Shown here one piece after another: positions 25,001 to 35,500 of a stretch of DNA of 64,000 nt. The position numbers were made by a program, and so were the translations under genes. How positions within the stretch are numbered: the first letter of the stretch is position 1; every line of letters begins with the position of its first letter. Source of the DNA: Aptenodytes patagonicus (Eukaryota; Chordata; Aves; Sphenisciformes; Spheniscidae); NCBI RefSeq assembly GCF_965638725.1, contig NC_134974.1:248001-312000 (forward strand), in the 5' to 3' direction. The notes below the pieces were generated by a model. The model had not been told where the DNA came from and made no database searches. It was given only the letters and a program-made list of their open reading frames with translations.

Positions 25001-28000
25001 CTCCACAGCTCCGCAGAAATACGGTTTCTTGATTTGCAGGAGGCACTTTTTTTTTTTTTTTTTAATGCCCTGTTCAGAAACATTACACATTCTAACAACA
25101 GGAAAGGAGTAATAAATATGGCCATAACACTGGATCTGGAGTTATCCTTTATTAACAATTTTTAAAAAATCACTTTGGCCTGAAATGGTCGATTGTTTTG
25201 TCCTAGCCCCTTACGACAGATACGGGGCCAATGGTATACACAAAAAAGACAGAGAGGTGTCATTTGGGTAGATGACAATTATTTTTTCTGGTGGGGGTGA
25301 ATATGGCCCTGACCTAAGATATCCAAGGGAAAGAAGGGCATGTCCATATAATGTGACAATGATCTGTATCACACCGGTCGACTGTTTCTCCCCCAGTGAT
25401 TGTTCTGACCATTCCCACAACCTCCTCTGGGAAAGTATGCTGAGCCCTAGTGAAATGACCGTGCGGGTCCCTCTCTGTGTCTCACCCAAAAGCTGAGGTT
25501 GCTTTCTGTAACTGTTCCTCTGCTTTTTCATCCCGTTATTGCTATTGATGTTCTTACAGGTTTTGATGAGCTGGGAGCTACTGACAAAAGTCTGTCCACC
25601 CCACAGTTACCACCAAGACTACTTTTCATGTGAAAATCCAATGTCCAAAAACAACGGACAGAAAATCCTGTATTTGGATTTAGGGACTATTTGGTATTTT
25701 CTAGAGCTTATGTCGACTGTGTTCTTCAGTAATGACAAGCCAGAATAAAAAAGCACCACGTTCATTTTTAGCAACCATGCTAGTTATTTTCTATTCATAA
25801 CAGTTGGCTTTGGAGCAGCATTACCAAGTCACAGAACGAAACCAGTAGTGTTGAGCTCCCCAGTATACTGTACCAACGTACTCAGGCAATTCCAGTCAAG
25901 GACCACCAAGATGATTAAAAAGTTGGAGCGGATGGATAATGGAGAGCAGATGGAAGATGAGGAGAGACCGAACAAGCGGGGTTTGTTCAGTTTTAAAAGG
26001 GAAGGAAAAGGGAGAGATCTTTTTACTGTCTTCAACTTCTTAGTGGGAGGTTATAGGGAAGATAGAGCCAGGTTCTTCTTAGAACTTATTATTGTATTAC
26101 TGGTTTAATCATCATTAAAGCAAATTTCTTCTTTTTTTTTGGAAGCAAGCAAACAAAGCAGCCCTCTAGCCCTACGTCTCTTTCTTTACGAATTGTACAA
26201 ACTGCTTTCATAGTAAAAGGGAAAACAAAAAATCATTGTCATGTCAATTACGGCAATAGCTAAATGGAACAGCTGTACAAAAGGTGTGTCTGATTTTCCT
26301 ATCTTCATTCTGTACCATAAAGAGGAGAAAATAATCTTCCAACCTCAAACTTGAAGCTATAGAGAGCACCTTAATTTTGTATTTTCTCTTTTCTTTCCAC
26401 ATTATTATTTATTGAGGTTAACAGGAAAGAGGACGAGACTGCCAGACTATAATCTCAATATCCGATAGGCTCAGGGAAAACTGTGATTTTCAAGAGAATA
26501 TGTCTCCTTTTTGCAAAAATAACAAAATCACTTTTGGTTAGATAGAAGTCTTCCCAGACTAAAGCTGGAAGTCTTTTGCAATGGTGACTGACTCCACAGA
26601 TAAATCTGTCTCAGGCCCCAGTGCAAGTATAGCCTTGGATTGAATTAACTAAAGCAAGAAGAATTCATAATATTAACAAAACACCCCAAAAAACCCCAAC
26701 TTTGTTATTTAATGTTCCCTCTTTGAAATGAGGCAAGTGGTCTTTAACAGCTAATTTGAATACAATTCAGCCATATACGGACATTAAAAGCCTCAGTGGA
26801 TATGCAAGAAAGGACAAATGCTGAAACTCCTTTCTTATTCTGATCTCATTTTTTTGTGTCTGTTTTGTTTCTATTGTGTCTTCATAGAATCGGCTCTTGT
26901 ACCATCATTTCCCGCAGATCTGATGGACAATTTTAGAAGAAGCAATGAGCGGTCGCACTAGAAAGCATCAAGTAAGTCTTTGTGATCTTTCTTCCATCGA
27001 AATACCTTAACTCTTAAACTTGGCTCCCATAATGTTCTGTGGCAAAGAGCTCCTCAGCTTAATTACGCGGCATGACAAAACAAGGGCTTTTATTCTGAGC
27101 CCGCCCCACCTCGTTTCATTTGATGCCGGTTCTTGCATTAGAAGAAACAGGGAGCGATCGTTCCCTGCTCTGTGCTGCTGGTGACACCCCTCTTTTCCTG
27201 GCTGAAGACTCCTACTTGTGTAATCATTCCATACATTTATTAATCCTGTCTCCATAATTCCTTACAGTTGTAGATGACACTGATGTAAAGCTGCCTAAAA
27301 CCAATTTTAGTTAAGCTTTTGCAACTTTGTGCATAGCGAAGTGCTTTGAATGTCCATTTTAAATGGCACTGCAGCCTGTCTCCTCTCTCAAAAAGAGCAG
27401 AGCCACACTTTTTAATTCAAACTTTGCGGAAGAAATCTTTGTTCTGATGTGATGCTAAGATTTAACTGAAACAAAACCAACTTTTGGGGAAAACTTCCTT
27501 TTAAAACTGATGTTTGCTAATTATACCCTAACGGCTAATGGTGGCCAATGGTTAAATTATGACAGTGCATGGCTCTTGGATTCCAGGAAACACAGAACGT
27601 AAAAGGTAAGTAGATACATTGTACATTAGAGAAATTATATAGTAGGGACAATTATTACTAAGTGCTTCAGAATTCAGAGGAAATGTAGTAACTGTGCTTT
27701 AACTATGGGGCCTTATGGTCTGAGGAGAAGGTCAGTCAATTGCTGGAGGACAGGAGGAGGCAGCGATTTGAATCTTCAGGGCTGGAGAAACCCAACTGAC
27801 AGACACCCGATGCTGCGGTACCAGCCCTTGTCACCCACTGGACTACAAAAAAAAAGCATCTTAAAAAATTAGCGAGCACCAACTCAGGAGAATTATTTCG
27901 CCAGCAACCCAGGGAGCCGCGCCATGTCCGTGGCTGGACCGCAGCCACACAGGCACGGCCCTGGGCCGCTTCGCCTCTGATGATTTAGCAGGGTCCGTAG

Positions 28001-28768
28001 TTTCTCCATCGCCACCGATGCGCTCCCGGCAGCCCCGGGACCGGCTCCCGACTCCACCGGGGCCCGGCCAGCGCTCCGGCCCGGGCCGGCCGTGCCGCCC
28101 CCCCCGCCCCGCCATCCGGCCGGCCCGCAGGACGGCGCGACAGCCCCGCCGCCCCGCACCCCCGGCCCGCGCCGCGCCCCCCCCCGCCGCCGCCCCCCCC
28201 CAGCTCGGGGGCCCCCGCCGCCGCCGCCCGCAGACCCCCCCCCCCTCTCCCGGCTGCCAGGTCGCCGCCGCGGGCCCCCCCCTTGGCGGGCCGCCGGTGC
28301 CGCAGCCGCCCCGGCCCCCGGGGAGGCGCGAACAAAGGCCGGGGCGCGGCGCGGCCCGGCACAGACATCACGTCATGCGGCGGGGGGCCGCCCGGCCCGG
28401 CCGCGCACCTGCTCCCCGCGGGCCCGGGCCCCGCTGCCGACGGCCGGGCCGGGCCGGGCCGCGGCCCCTCTCCCGCGGCGGCTCCGGGGGCGAGCGCTGG
28501 CACCGCCCCAGCTGCCGGTGGCGAGCGGTGGGTGTTGGCTGCCGCCGGGGGGAGGACGACCGGCCCGCGGGGGCGGAGGGGGACGGTGCCGGCGCGGCTC
28601 GTCCCCGCGCGGCGAGCGGGGCCGATGGCGCCGCGCGGGGCCCGGCCTCGGGGGCGGCGGGCGCCGCGCGGGGCCTCGCCTAGGCGCTCCCGGGGCGGAG
28701 GAGGGGGCCCTCCGTGCGGCCCAGCCCCACTCACCGAAGCCGGGGTGGACGCTGGTGATCTCCGCCAT
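19053..28768 (-). CDS. SYT11: SYT11, synaptotagmin-11 (4 coding exons)
   Basis: Membrane-anchored vesicle-trafficking protein of the SYT4/SYT11 branch. Coding exons in transcript order are 28768-28735, 24703-23880, 21068-20948 and 19363-19053; all introns are GT-AG and the phases close to 429 aa (human 431 as I recall). A short luminal N-terminus ([12 protein letters not shown]) precedes one membrane segment at about residues 18-39, followed by a Cys-containing, Lys-rich juxtamembrane stretch. The C2A domain runs from about 157 to 280 and the C2B domain from about 290 to 420, ending WHSLSEY. In C2A loop 3 the sequence is SFDRFSRDD, with Ser (about residue 247) where SYT1 has a calcium-binding Asp. 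This is the known hallmark of SYT4/11, so it is family-typical, not damage. C2B keeps DFDRTTKNE. The 34-base first coding exon was placed by its Kozak ATG, matching phase and synteny. Confidence 0.97.
19364..20947 (-). other. SYT11: SYT11 intron 3
   Basis: Intron between the third and fourth coding exons (donor at 20947, acceptor ending at 19364). No exon, repeat family or RNA gene was recognised. Confidence 0.7.
21069..23879 (-). other. SYT11: SYT11 intron 2
   Basis: Intron between the large second exon and exon 3. It contains a 12-G run at about 21841-21852 and two copies of GAGTGGGATTCAT (23167-23179 and 23264-23276), 97 bases apart. The flanks of the two copies are loosely alike, suggesting a decayed duplicated repeat of unknown family. 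Nothing else was seen. Confidence 0.6.
24704..28734 (-). other. SYT11: SYT11 intron 1
   Basis: Four-kilobase intron separating the start-codon exon from the rest. Its low-coordinate part is AT-rich and holds an old CR1-type fragment. Its last 750 bases next to exon 1 are part of the divergent CpG island and include the CREB/ATF-like TCACGTCA at 28368-28375. Confidence 0.7.
26985..27270 (-). mobile_element. Decayed CR1-type LINE fragment
   Basis: Read on the plus strand, this segment follows the antisense consensus of amniote CR1-type LINEs as I recall it. The recognisable blocks occur in order: CTGTGGCAAAGAGCTCC, then CAGCTTAATTACGCGGCATG, then a TTTCATTTGATGCC block, TTCTTGCATTAGAAGAAACAG, and finally CTCTTTTCCTGGCTGAAGACTCC. 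The element therefore lies on the minus strand. It is a short, heavily diverged piece with no coding capacity, probably old. Boundaries are approximate. This call rests on memory of the family, without a repeat search. Confidence 0.55.
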
Positions 28769-29197
28769 GGCCCAGCTTAGGCCGGGGCAGCCGGGATGCG
28801 GAGCCCGGTGCGGAGGCGCCGCGGTGCCGGCCCCCGCCCGGAGGATGCTCGCAGCCCGGGATGCAGGAGCTGCCGACTGGTCCCGATGCGGCGCAGGCCC
28901 CGCCCGGCGGCCCGGCCCGCCCCTCCCGCGCCAGCCGGCGGCCGGCCCCGCCCCGCAGCCGCCCGGCGGTGACTCGGCAAGTGTCGGGGCTCCGGCCGCG
29001 CCTCCCGGGCAAGGAGCCGGGTGGCACCGGAGCGGCGGCGCGGGGCGTGTGCGTGGGCTCGCGGGGCCGGTGACCCCGCTCCCGCCGTGAGGGCGCGGCA
29101 CCGGGGCCGACGGGCTCCGACGGGCAGCTGTGGGGAGCGCGGGCAGCAGTACCGGGCAGGCCCTCCCTCCCCCACGGGAAGAGCCCTCCGAGGCGGC

Positions 29198-29215
29198 GGG
29201 GGGGGGGGGGGGGGG
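29198..29215 (+). repeat. Poly-G run of 18 in the divergent promoter
   Basis: Eighteen consecutive G just upstream of the YY1 motif cluster. It is able to form a G-quadruplex, and its length is uncertain in any assembly. Confidence 0.8.
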
Positions 29216-29260
29216 CCGGAGCTAGGCAGCGGGCGCGGCGCCCGGCGGCGTCGCCCAGCA

Positions 29261-29377
29261 AAGATGGCGGCGGCCGCGCTCGCCGCCCCCGCCGCCCCAC
29301 GTCGTCACGGCGGGGCTGGCGGCCTCCGCGCCGCCAACATGGCGGCAACTCGCCCGGCGCCCGGCCAACATGGCGGC
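29261..29377 (+). promoter_or_regulatory. Cluster of three YY1 motifs upstream of GON4L
   Basis: AAGATGGCGGC at 29261-29271, AACATGGCGGC at 29336-29346 and AACATGGCGGC at 29367-29377 all fit AANATGGCGGC and all face the GON4L direction, 137-250 bases before its conserved start codon. Repeated same-strand YY1 motifs near a TATA-less start site are a known promoter layout. Confidence 0.55.
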
Positions 29378-29513
29378 GCGGCGCCTGCGCGGCGGGCGGG
29401 CCCCGCGGCGCTTCCGCTTCCTGCGGAGCGAGCGGGACGGGGCGGCGGGGCCCGGGCCCGGGCGGCGGTGCCCTGCGGCCAGCCGCTTTCCTGTCTTCCA
29501 GGTGGGCGCCGGG

Positions 29514-32500
29514 ATGTCGCTCTCGCTGAAGATGCTGCCCTGCAAGAAGAGGAGAGCGGCGGTGGCGGGGCCGGGGCCGCAGAGCCCGCGGGAGCGCGGC
29601 GGCGCCGGGGAGGACGGGGAGCTGCCCGGCGCCGGCGGCTCCTCCTCGGCGGGCGCTGCCGATGGCGGCTGCTCCGCCAAACTCCCGCCGGCGGCCCGAG
29701 CCGGTGGGCCGCCCTCCTCCGGCCCGGGCCTGTGGAGGGGGCCCGGGGAGGCCTCGCTGAAGGGCGGGAAGAGGCCCCCCGCCAGGACGGCCCCGGGCTC
29801 CGGTCAGGAAGCGCCGGGCGCGAAGGAGGCCTGCGCTGCCGCCCAGCTCCCCGAGGGCCTCAGGAGCCCCGAAGCGGTGGCGGAAGGTAAATGTGTGCGC
29901 TGCCCGTCACGGTGCCTGTTACGGGGCGTTCGGTGGTTCTCCACACGCCGTCACCCCGGCTGCCGCCCGGCTCCTGCCTGCTGCTGGTCGGGCCTCGGTC
30001 CTGTGAGCTCTGCTCGCCGCCGGGGTCAGCTAAGGGAAAGCTTCGTAGCTTTTGTTTATATAAAGCTTCTCCTTTGGGTGATTAGTTCTTGTGGTGTTTT
30101 TTTTTTCTCTGAAGTATTACAGGTTAGCAGGCATCCCATTTTCAAAGTTCGGGGTTTTTCCTCCCTTAAAACATTAGAAAACTAATGGAGAACTTAAGCC
30201 GCTTGCCTTTAGTACTGCCGAACACTAAGTGCTTTAGAAGTTGCTTTTTTTCAAATTTCCAACCTAAAATATGCACTTTTACAAACTCACATGCATTTTC
30301 CCAGTCTTCCCCTGTGTTTAATCTTTTATGGACTTCATAGTGATCAGTCCTAACAGTAACTTTCATAGACATATTTCACAGTTTTTACATGGTGCAGGAT
30401 ATGTTACTTTCAGCTAGTCTTTAGACAAGTCTTTGTAAATCCAGGCTTTAATTTGAAACAGTCACCTTGTGTTTAGTTTTTAAAAACAAATGTTTGGCTA
30501 GTGAGTTTGAGACTGGCAAAAGTGCAAGCTGCTGCTTCCAAAACTGGTTTTCAGAGTTTTTTGTCCACATTTGCTTTCATTCTCAGAGGATGATTCTTTC
30601 AAGCGTTCGGAAAAGTAGTCTAGAGGGGCACTTGTATGGGGCTCTACTGTGATCCTTTACAAGAGCTGATGTGAGTGGAGCTTGTGTTAATATAAAGTTA
30701 CAACTTTGTTGTGGAATGTAGGTATTTTGGAGGTTTGTGTAAAAAGCCCAGGTGAACTTTGCTTGCTCTGAGGTTCCCTCAGTGAAAGCGTGATTTGTGA
30801 GCTTGTGAGGGAGACGAGAGATATTATTCATGGTCAGTGATGCTCATTTTGTATCTCCGGTCGTCTTTAAGTCTACTGAAATAAGTGGTTGTTCCCTCTT
30901 TGCCCAAATTGCCCGTCCTATTCTTTTTCTCTTTTCCTGGCATACATCTTTGTCTCTGAGCTCAATGAGATTGGAGAATTGATCTGGCAAAAAAAGGGGG
31001 TGGGTGGGAAGTTGGGGGTGGTGGTGTTTTTTCCTCTCCATCTGGATCAACTCCCTGATCTGATTTTCTGTGCAGCTACACAAATAGCTGTGCCAGCCCA
31101 GAGCAGCAACTGCTGCGGTGTCGGGGAGCTGGTTTTATCAGGTGACAATGTGTTTTCATACTTGCTGAAGGCGTTCATGAAACTTCAGGTTTCAGCTGTT
31201 TTTTAATAATCATTGTAAGCCCGTCTAACTACACAGGCTGCAGCAAAAAGGGACAGTGCTTCCTCGTTTCCTTGTGAAAAGTGTTGTCTCTGGTTCTCAT
31301 GCTGCTGTGATTAGTTCACTGATTTGACTGAAAGCTGATTTTGTGTCGGGAGGAAGGGGAGTGGAACAGGGCTCAGTTTACAGTCGTTTTCTAGGCCTGT
31401 GTAACTTCTAGGACTGCGCAGAATAGGAGCGGGAAGGGTATGTAGCCACCCCTGTCAGCAGTAGTGTGGTTTTAAATTGGCCCAAGGTGGCTGCGAAACT
31501 GCATCCGAAGGTTGCAGTCAACTGCGCTCTTCTAGCTGTGAATAACTTACCTGGGCGAAGGAGTGCCTGCCCCTAGCTGTTGATTTCTGTTGTTGCAGTT
31601 GCATTTATACGACAGGGAGTACAACCATGTTTTAAACAAATCATCAGTTTTTTGTGATTGGATCATTTGACAGGAACGTTTTGAGCGTAGCTGTGCAAAA
31701 CTGATAGTGGAGGGAGCAAGACTGAAATAGCTGGAGGCGGGGATCTCTTCACCTGGATTTGTTTCCAGCAGGGTGGGACTGCTGCTGCAGTGTTCGGTGT
31801 GTCTGGATCACTTTCGCAGGCTAGGTTAGACTCGTGCACTTGATTTAACAGATTTGAATGGGTCACGATAAGCTTTTGTAATTGCAGCAGCCTCTTAACC
31901 TTGCTTAGCTGTGTCCGTATGACAACAGCTTAGTGTATACTGTTTACAGGGAAAACGCCTAAGGTGTATACAGAGGTGGAAGTGAATTTGCAGAGAGATC
32001 CGTATCTGACTGAAAACCAATCTGCAGTGCAGGAGTCTCCAGTGAGAAGTTCTTTGCAGCTGGCTGTTAGAAATCCTACCGTGATGAAGCCACTGAAGAA
32101 CACCAGAGCTGGTGAGTGGCCCCAGCAGACTGATGAGGAAAATGAGGATTTGGGGCTGTTTATTCCATTGGGTAAGCTTTGTGCAAGGAACAGACCTGTG
32201 ACTTGATACAGTAGCAGAACTCTGGAATTGTGTACACCACAGCAGGGGCTGTTTAGGTGCAACTTTTTTTTAAGTTTTCATCCTGTGCTCCATAATTCCG
32301 TGGATAAATACAGGTATCCAAGTGAAACTTGCTGGAGCTGATCTCTGCAATTTTTGGTTACTAGAAACATTGCTTTCCTTCAGAGGAAGTTACGATTCTT
32401 TTGTTTCCCTGAGTCAGCAGAACAGTGCCACTTGGGAAACACTTTAAGTCCCGGAAACTGTAATCTGCTCTTGCTGTATGGTGCCTGGAGTTGTGCAACT

Positions 32501-35500
32501 GTGTTAATCTTGATGGCATACTTAAAACACCTCCTTCTGGAAAAGGCATAAAAAGGCTGCTGAGACCATTCTGTAAAATCAAACTAGTAGAGATGGCAAA
32601 TATGTAACCTTTATTTCCTTGACTAATGTGACTCACTCAGGTCCTGCAGAATTTGAATCCATTATTCAAGACTGTTTCTAGTTCTTATGGCCATTTCTGT
32701 TTGGGTGATCTCCTTATCAGCTGTTGGAAAGCTGCTGCCACTTCAGTATCTGCAGAATTCTAGCTTTTTTTTTTTAAACTCATACTGTCAGAACGTGCTG
32801 ATGTGAAGTATCTGAATTTTTAGATTCCATTTTTATTCATTTTCAGAGGAGCAAGATGGAGAGGATATTGAGAGAAGGAAGAGGAGGAGGAAGGCAACCA
32901 AACGGAAAAGAGAAGGGAAAAGTCAAGAAGAGGAGGGATCTTTGTCTTGTGACATCAAGCTAGATGATACCCTTGATCGCACCTTAGAAGATGGAGCTAA
33001 ACAACATAACCTAACAGTTGTCAACGTGCGAAACATCCTGCATGTGAGTGTGGTGGGACTATGACAGGGAATGGAGAAGTGCCCAGCTTTTTAAGAAAGT
33101 GCAGTCTAGACTTGAGTATAGTACTAATGGTAGCACTTGATTTCATGAACAAGGAAGACTTGGTAGGCACCCGTGTCCTAATCTCTCCTATAAAAAGCTA
33201 TAAAGAGAGAATCATGTGGTGTACGTATAAGTTACCTGGACCTGGCTTTGTTAGTAGGTATTGATCCCTGGCTTCCATTTATTTACAATGGCAAATGGGT
33301 CTGTTTTACTGTACCGTAATAGCAGTAGCAGGAGTAATTGAACTAAAATGCATGCTTCTGGTTCCAGGTGAGGAGATGTAGACTGTGAACTCGCTGTTTC
33401 TTGTTTTGAGTGAACTGTTTCATGATAAAGTCCTGATGGAATTCTAGCGGTGCTGACAGAAATGCATTACTCTTAGTTAATGACCCCAACCAACCTTTTA
33501 GTCCATCACACAACTTCCAGTTAGAAAGGAACTGCAAGAAGAATATCTGTGCTGTCACAGCTGTGAAACTCTAATTTCAGTTTATCCCATGAGCAGGGTC
33601 TGGAGACCAATAGTATTTATTTTCCCACAGGATCAAAAATTGTGCTTTTTTTTTTTTTCCTGCAGCTAGTGTTCTAATTCAGCCGATCTCAGATATTTTC
33701 CCTTTTTGCCATCCCTGTGGCAAACAAACTGGAGACTGCCATGATTCTTTTGGGCAGATTCACCAGCTGATTTTGTGCAAGTGCCATAAATTAATGCCTT
33801 CCTCTGTCACATGGCACTGTGGAAGGGCTGTAAATATCTCGCCGTCACCAACCTTCCCTGGAACCTTACGGTGGCATTCAGAAAATGTAGTCGGGGATAC
33901 TGGGTCTCTTCTGCCTTCCCCTATTTATTTTAAATATATACAATGTTTTCTGAAATGATGTAGCACAATGTTTCGAAGAGTAAATTATTACATACTTTCT
34001 CTAGAGAATGAGACCCTTACTATTTTAGAAGCCTGTGAGTGCTTAAGGATTTAAGTTTTCTGTTGCAGCTTCATAGCAGCATTTCTCACGTGGCTGGAAT
34101 CGGCCCATTTTACTGATTATGTGACACGAGGGAAGGGAAACTGGTGTGGGCTTTTGTTTTGATTATTTTCTTTCCTTCTGGTGGAAATTTATTCTGTAGA
34201 GCATTGACAGAGAATGTAGTGCAGATGTTTTTATCACTGCTGTGCTTACTTTATATTTTCTTGTCCAATCACTGAACAATCTTTTTTTATTATAGTATAA
34301 TTATGAAGTATATAGTACACTGAATATTTCTCCATCATGTTTCCAACTAATTTATTTTAACCTTAAGTCTGTTTCTTTTTAACAAACAGAATGTAAAGGA
34401 TACTTTTTTGTGTGTTCCTGTAGGAAGTGATCACAAATGAGCATGTGGTTGCCATGATGAAAGCAGCCATCAGTGAGACTGAAGATATACCTTTGTTTGT
34501 AAGTAAAAAGCTTTTTCAGTTGTTCCAAATGCACCAGTCTATCTTCTTAGTCCATGATGTGGTATGGAGAGAATAGGTAGTACTATAATTTACGTTTCAT
34601 TACCAGATTTGCCACCTGGATGAAGTGAGTAATGTCTGTGTATGAGTGTAAATTATGAAACAGAATTATGAGTGGTTATTTTTTATGTCACTCTGATCAT
34701 GTCTAAAAGGTAATGAATTTAAAAAAAGAAAAGTCTTGTAGTAAAGAGTTGCTGGGGAAAAGTTTGCAATTAAGGAAAATAGCTGAATAGGTGGCTGTTG
34801 TCTTGTTTTAAACTCTCAGGAGCCCAAAATGACTCGTTCCAAACTGAAGGAAGTTGTGGAGAAAGGAGTGGTAAGTATGTCATCTGCTTTTACTTTTGCA
34901 CCCTCCCCCTGCCTGAATGATTTTGATTGTTGGGTCTTCTAAAAGAAGTGTAAAGCATGCTTTTATGTGATTTATTCTTAAAATGAAAAAATAAGTTAAA
35001 ACAATGTAAAAAAGAATTCATTTGAGATGAGCATAATAGAACCAGGTCAGAGTTAGAAAATGCAGCGAATTGACAGTATCCGTTATACTGCAGGTATGGC
35101 CTGTAGAGACCACACGGGCGGTTTAGAAAGCATTTGTTTGAAGTCTGTTGTTACTTGGCTGCTTTGGAGAACAAGGCCTCAAGCTCAAGTACTCATTTGA
35201 TTTAACAGATTGTCTAAGATGTGCAACACCGTGCTTTTCAGAGACAGTTAAAGTGGTTTTGCTATCTTTAGGTGATTCCAACATGGAATATTTCTCCAAT
35301 TAAGAAGGCAAATGAGGTGAAGGTAAGTGAACTACTGCTGGGAAATCGGAGACCATACTAGAGGCACCCTGCTGAGCAAGGAATCTTTTGGAGGGGTGGA
35401 ACAGACTTGTGTCTAGCATGTTGGGAGTACTGGTGACCAGGAGCATTGCAAACAGGGTATGCAAGGCAGGACAAGGCAGTTAACATAGCAGCAGGTGCAC

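Larger units (their letters stand above)
27985..29890. promoter_or_regulatory. Divergent SYT11/GON4L CpG-island promoter
   Basis: Extremely GC- and CpG-rich block of about 1.9 kb covering SYT11 exon 1 (minus) and GON4L exon 1 (plus), whose start codons are 745 bases apart and point away from each other. It holds three YY1 consensus motifs (29261-29271, 29336-29346, 29367-29377), an NRF-1-like GCGCCTGCGC at 29381-29390, two close ETS cores (CTTCCG 29411, CTTCCT 29417) and an 18-G run at 29198-29215. No TATA box was seen. The motifs cluster on the GON4L side. Sharing of the promoter by both genes is inferred from geometry. Confidence 0.75.

Noticed and set aside
27985-29350. Open frames of 200-330 codons on both strands in the SYT11/GON4L island
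   Set aside because: Low-complexity Pro/Arg/Gly/Ala composition typical of CpG islands, with no domain similarity.
30830-30880. Possible C/D snoRNA in GON4L intron 1
   Set aside because: The C box has a mismatch, there is no terminal stem, and no D' or C' boxes fit.
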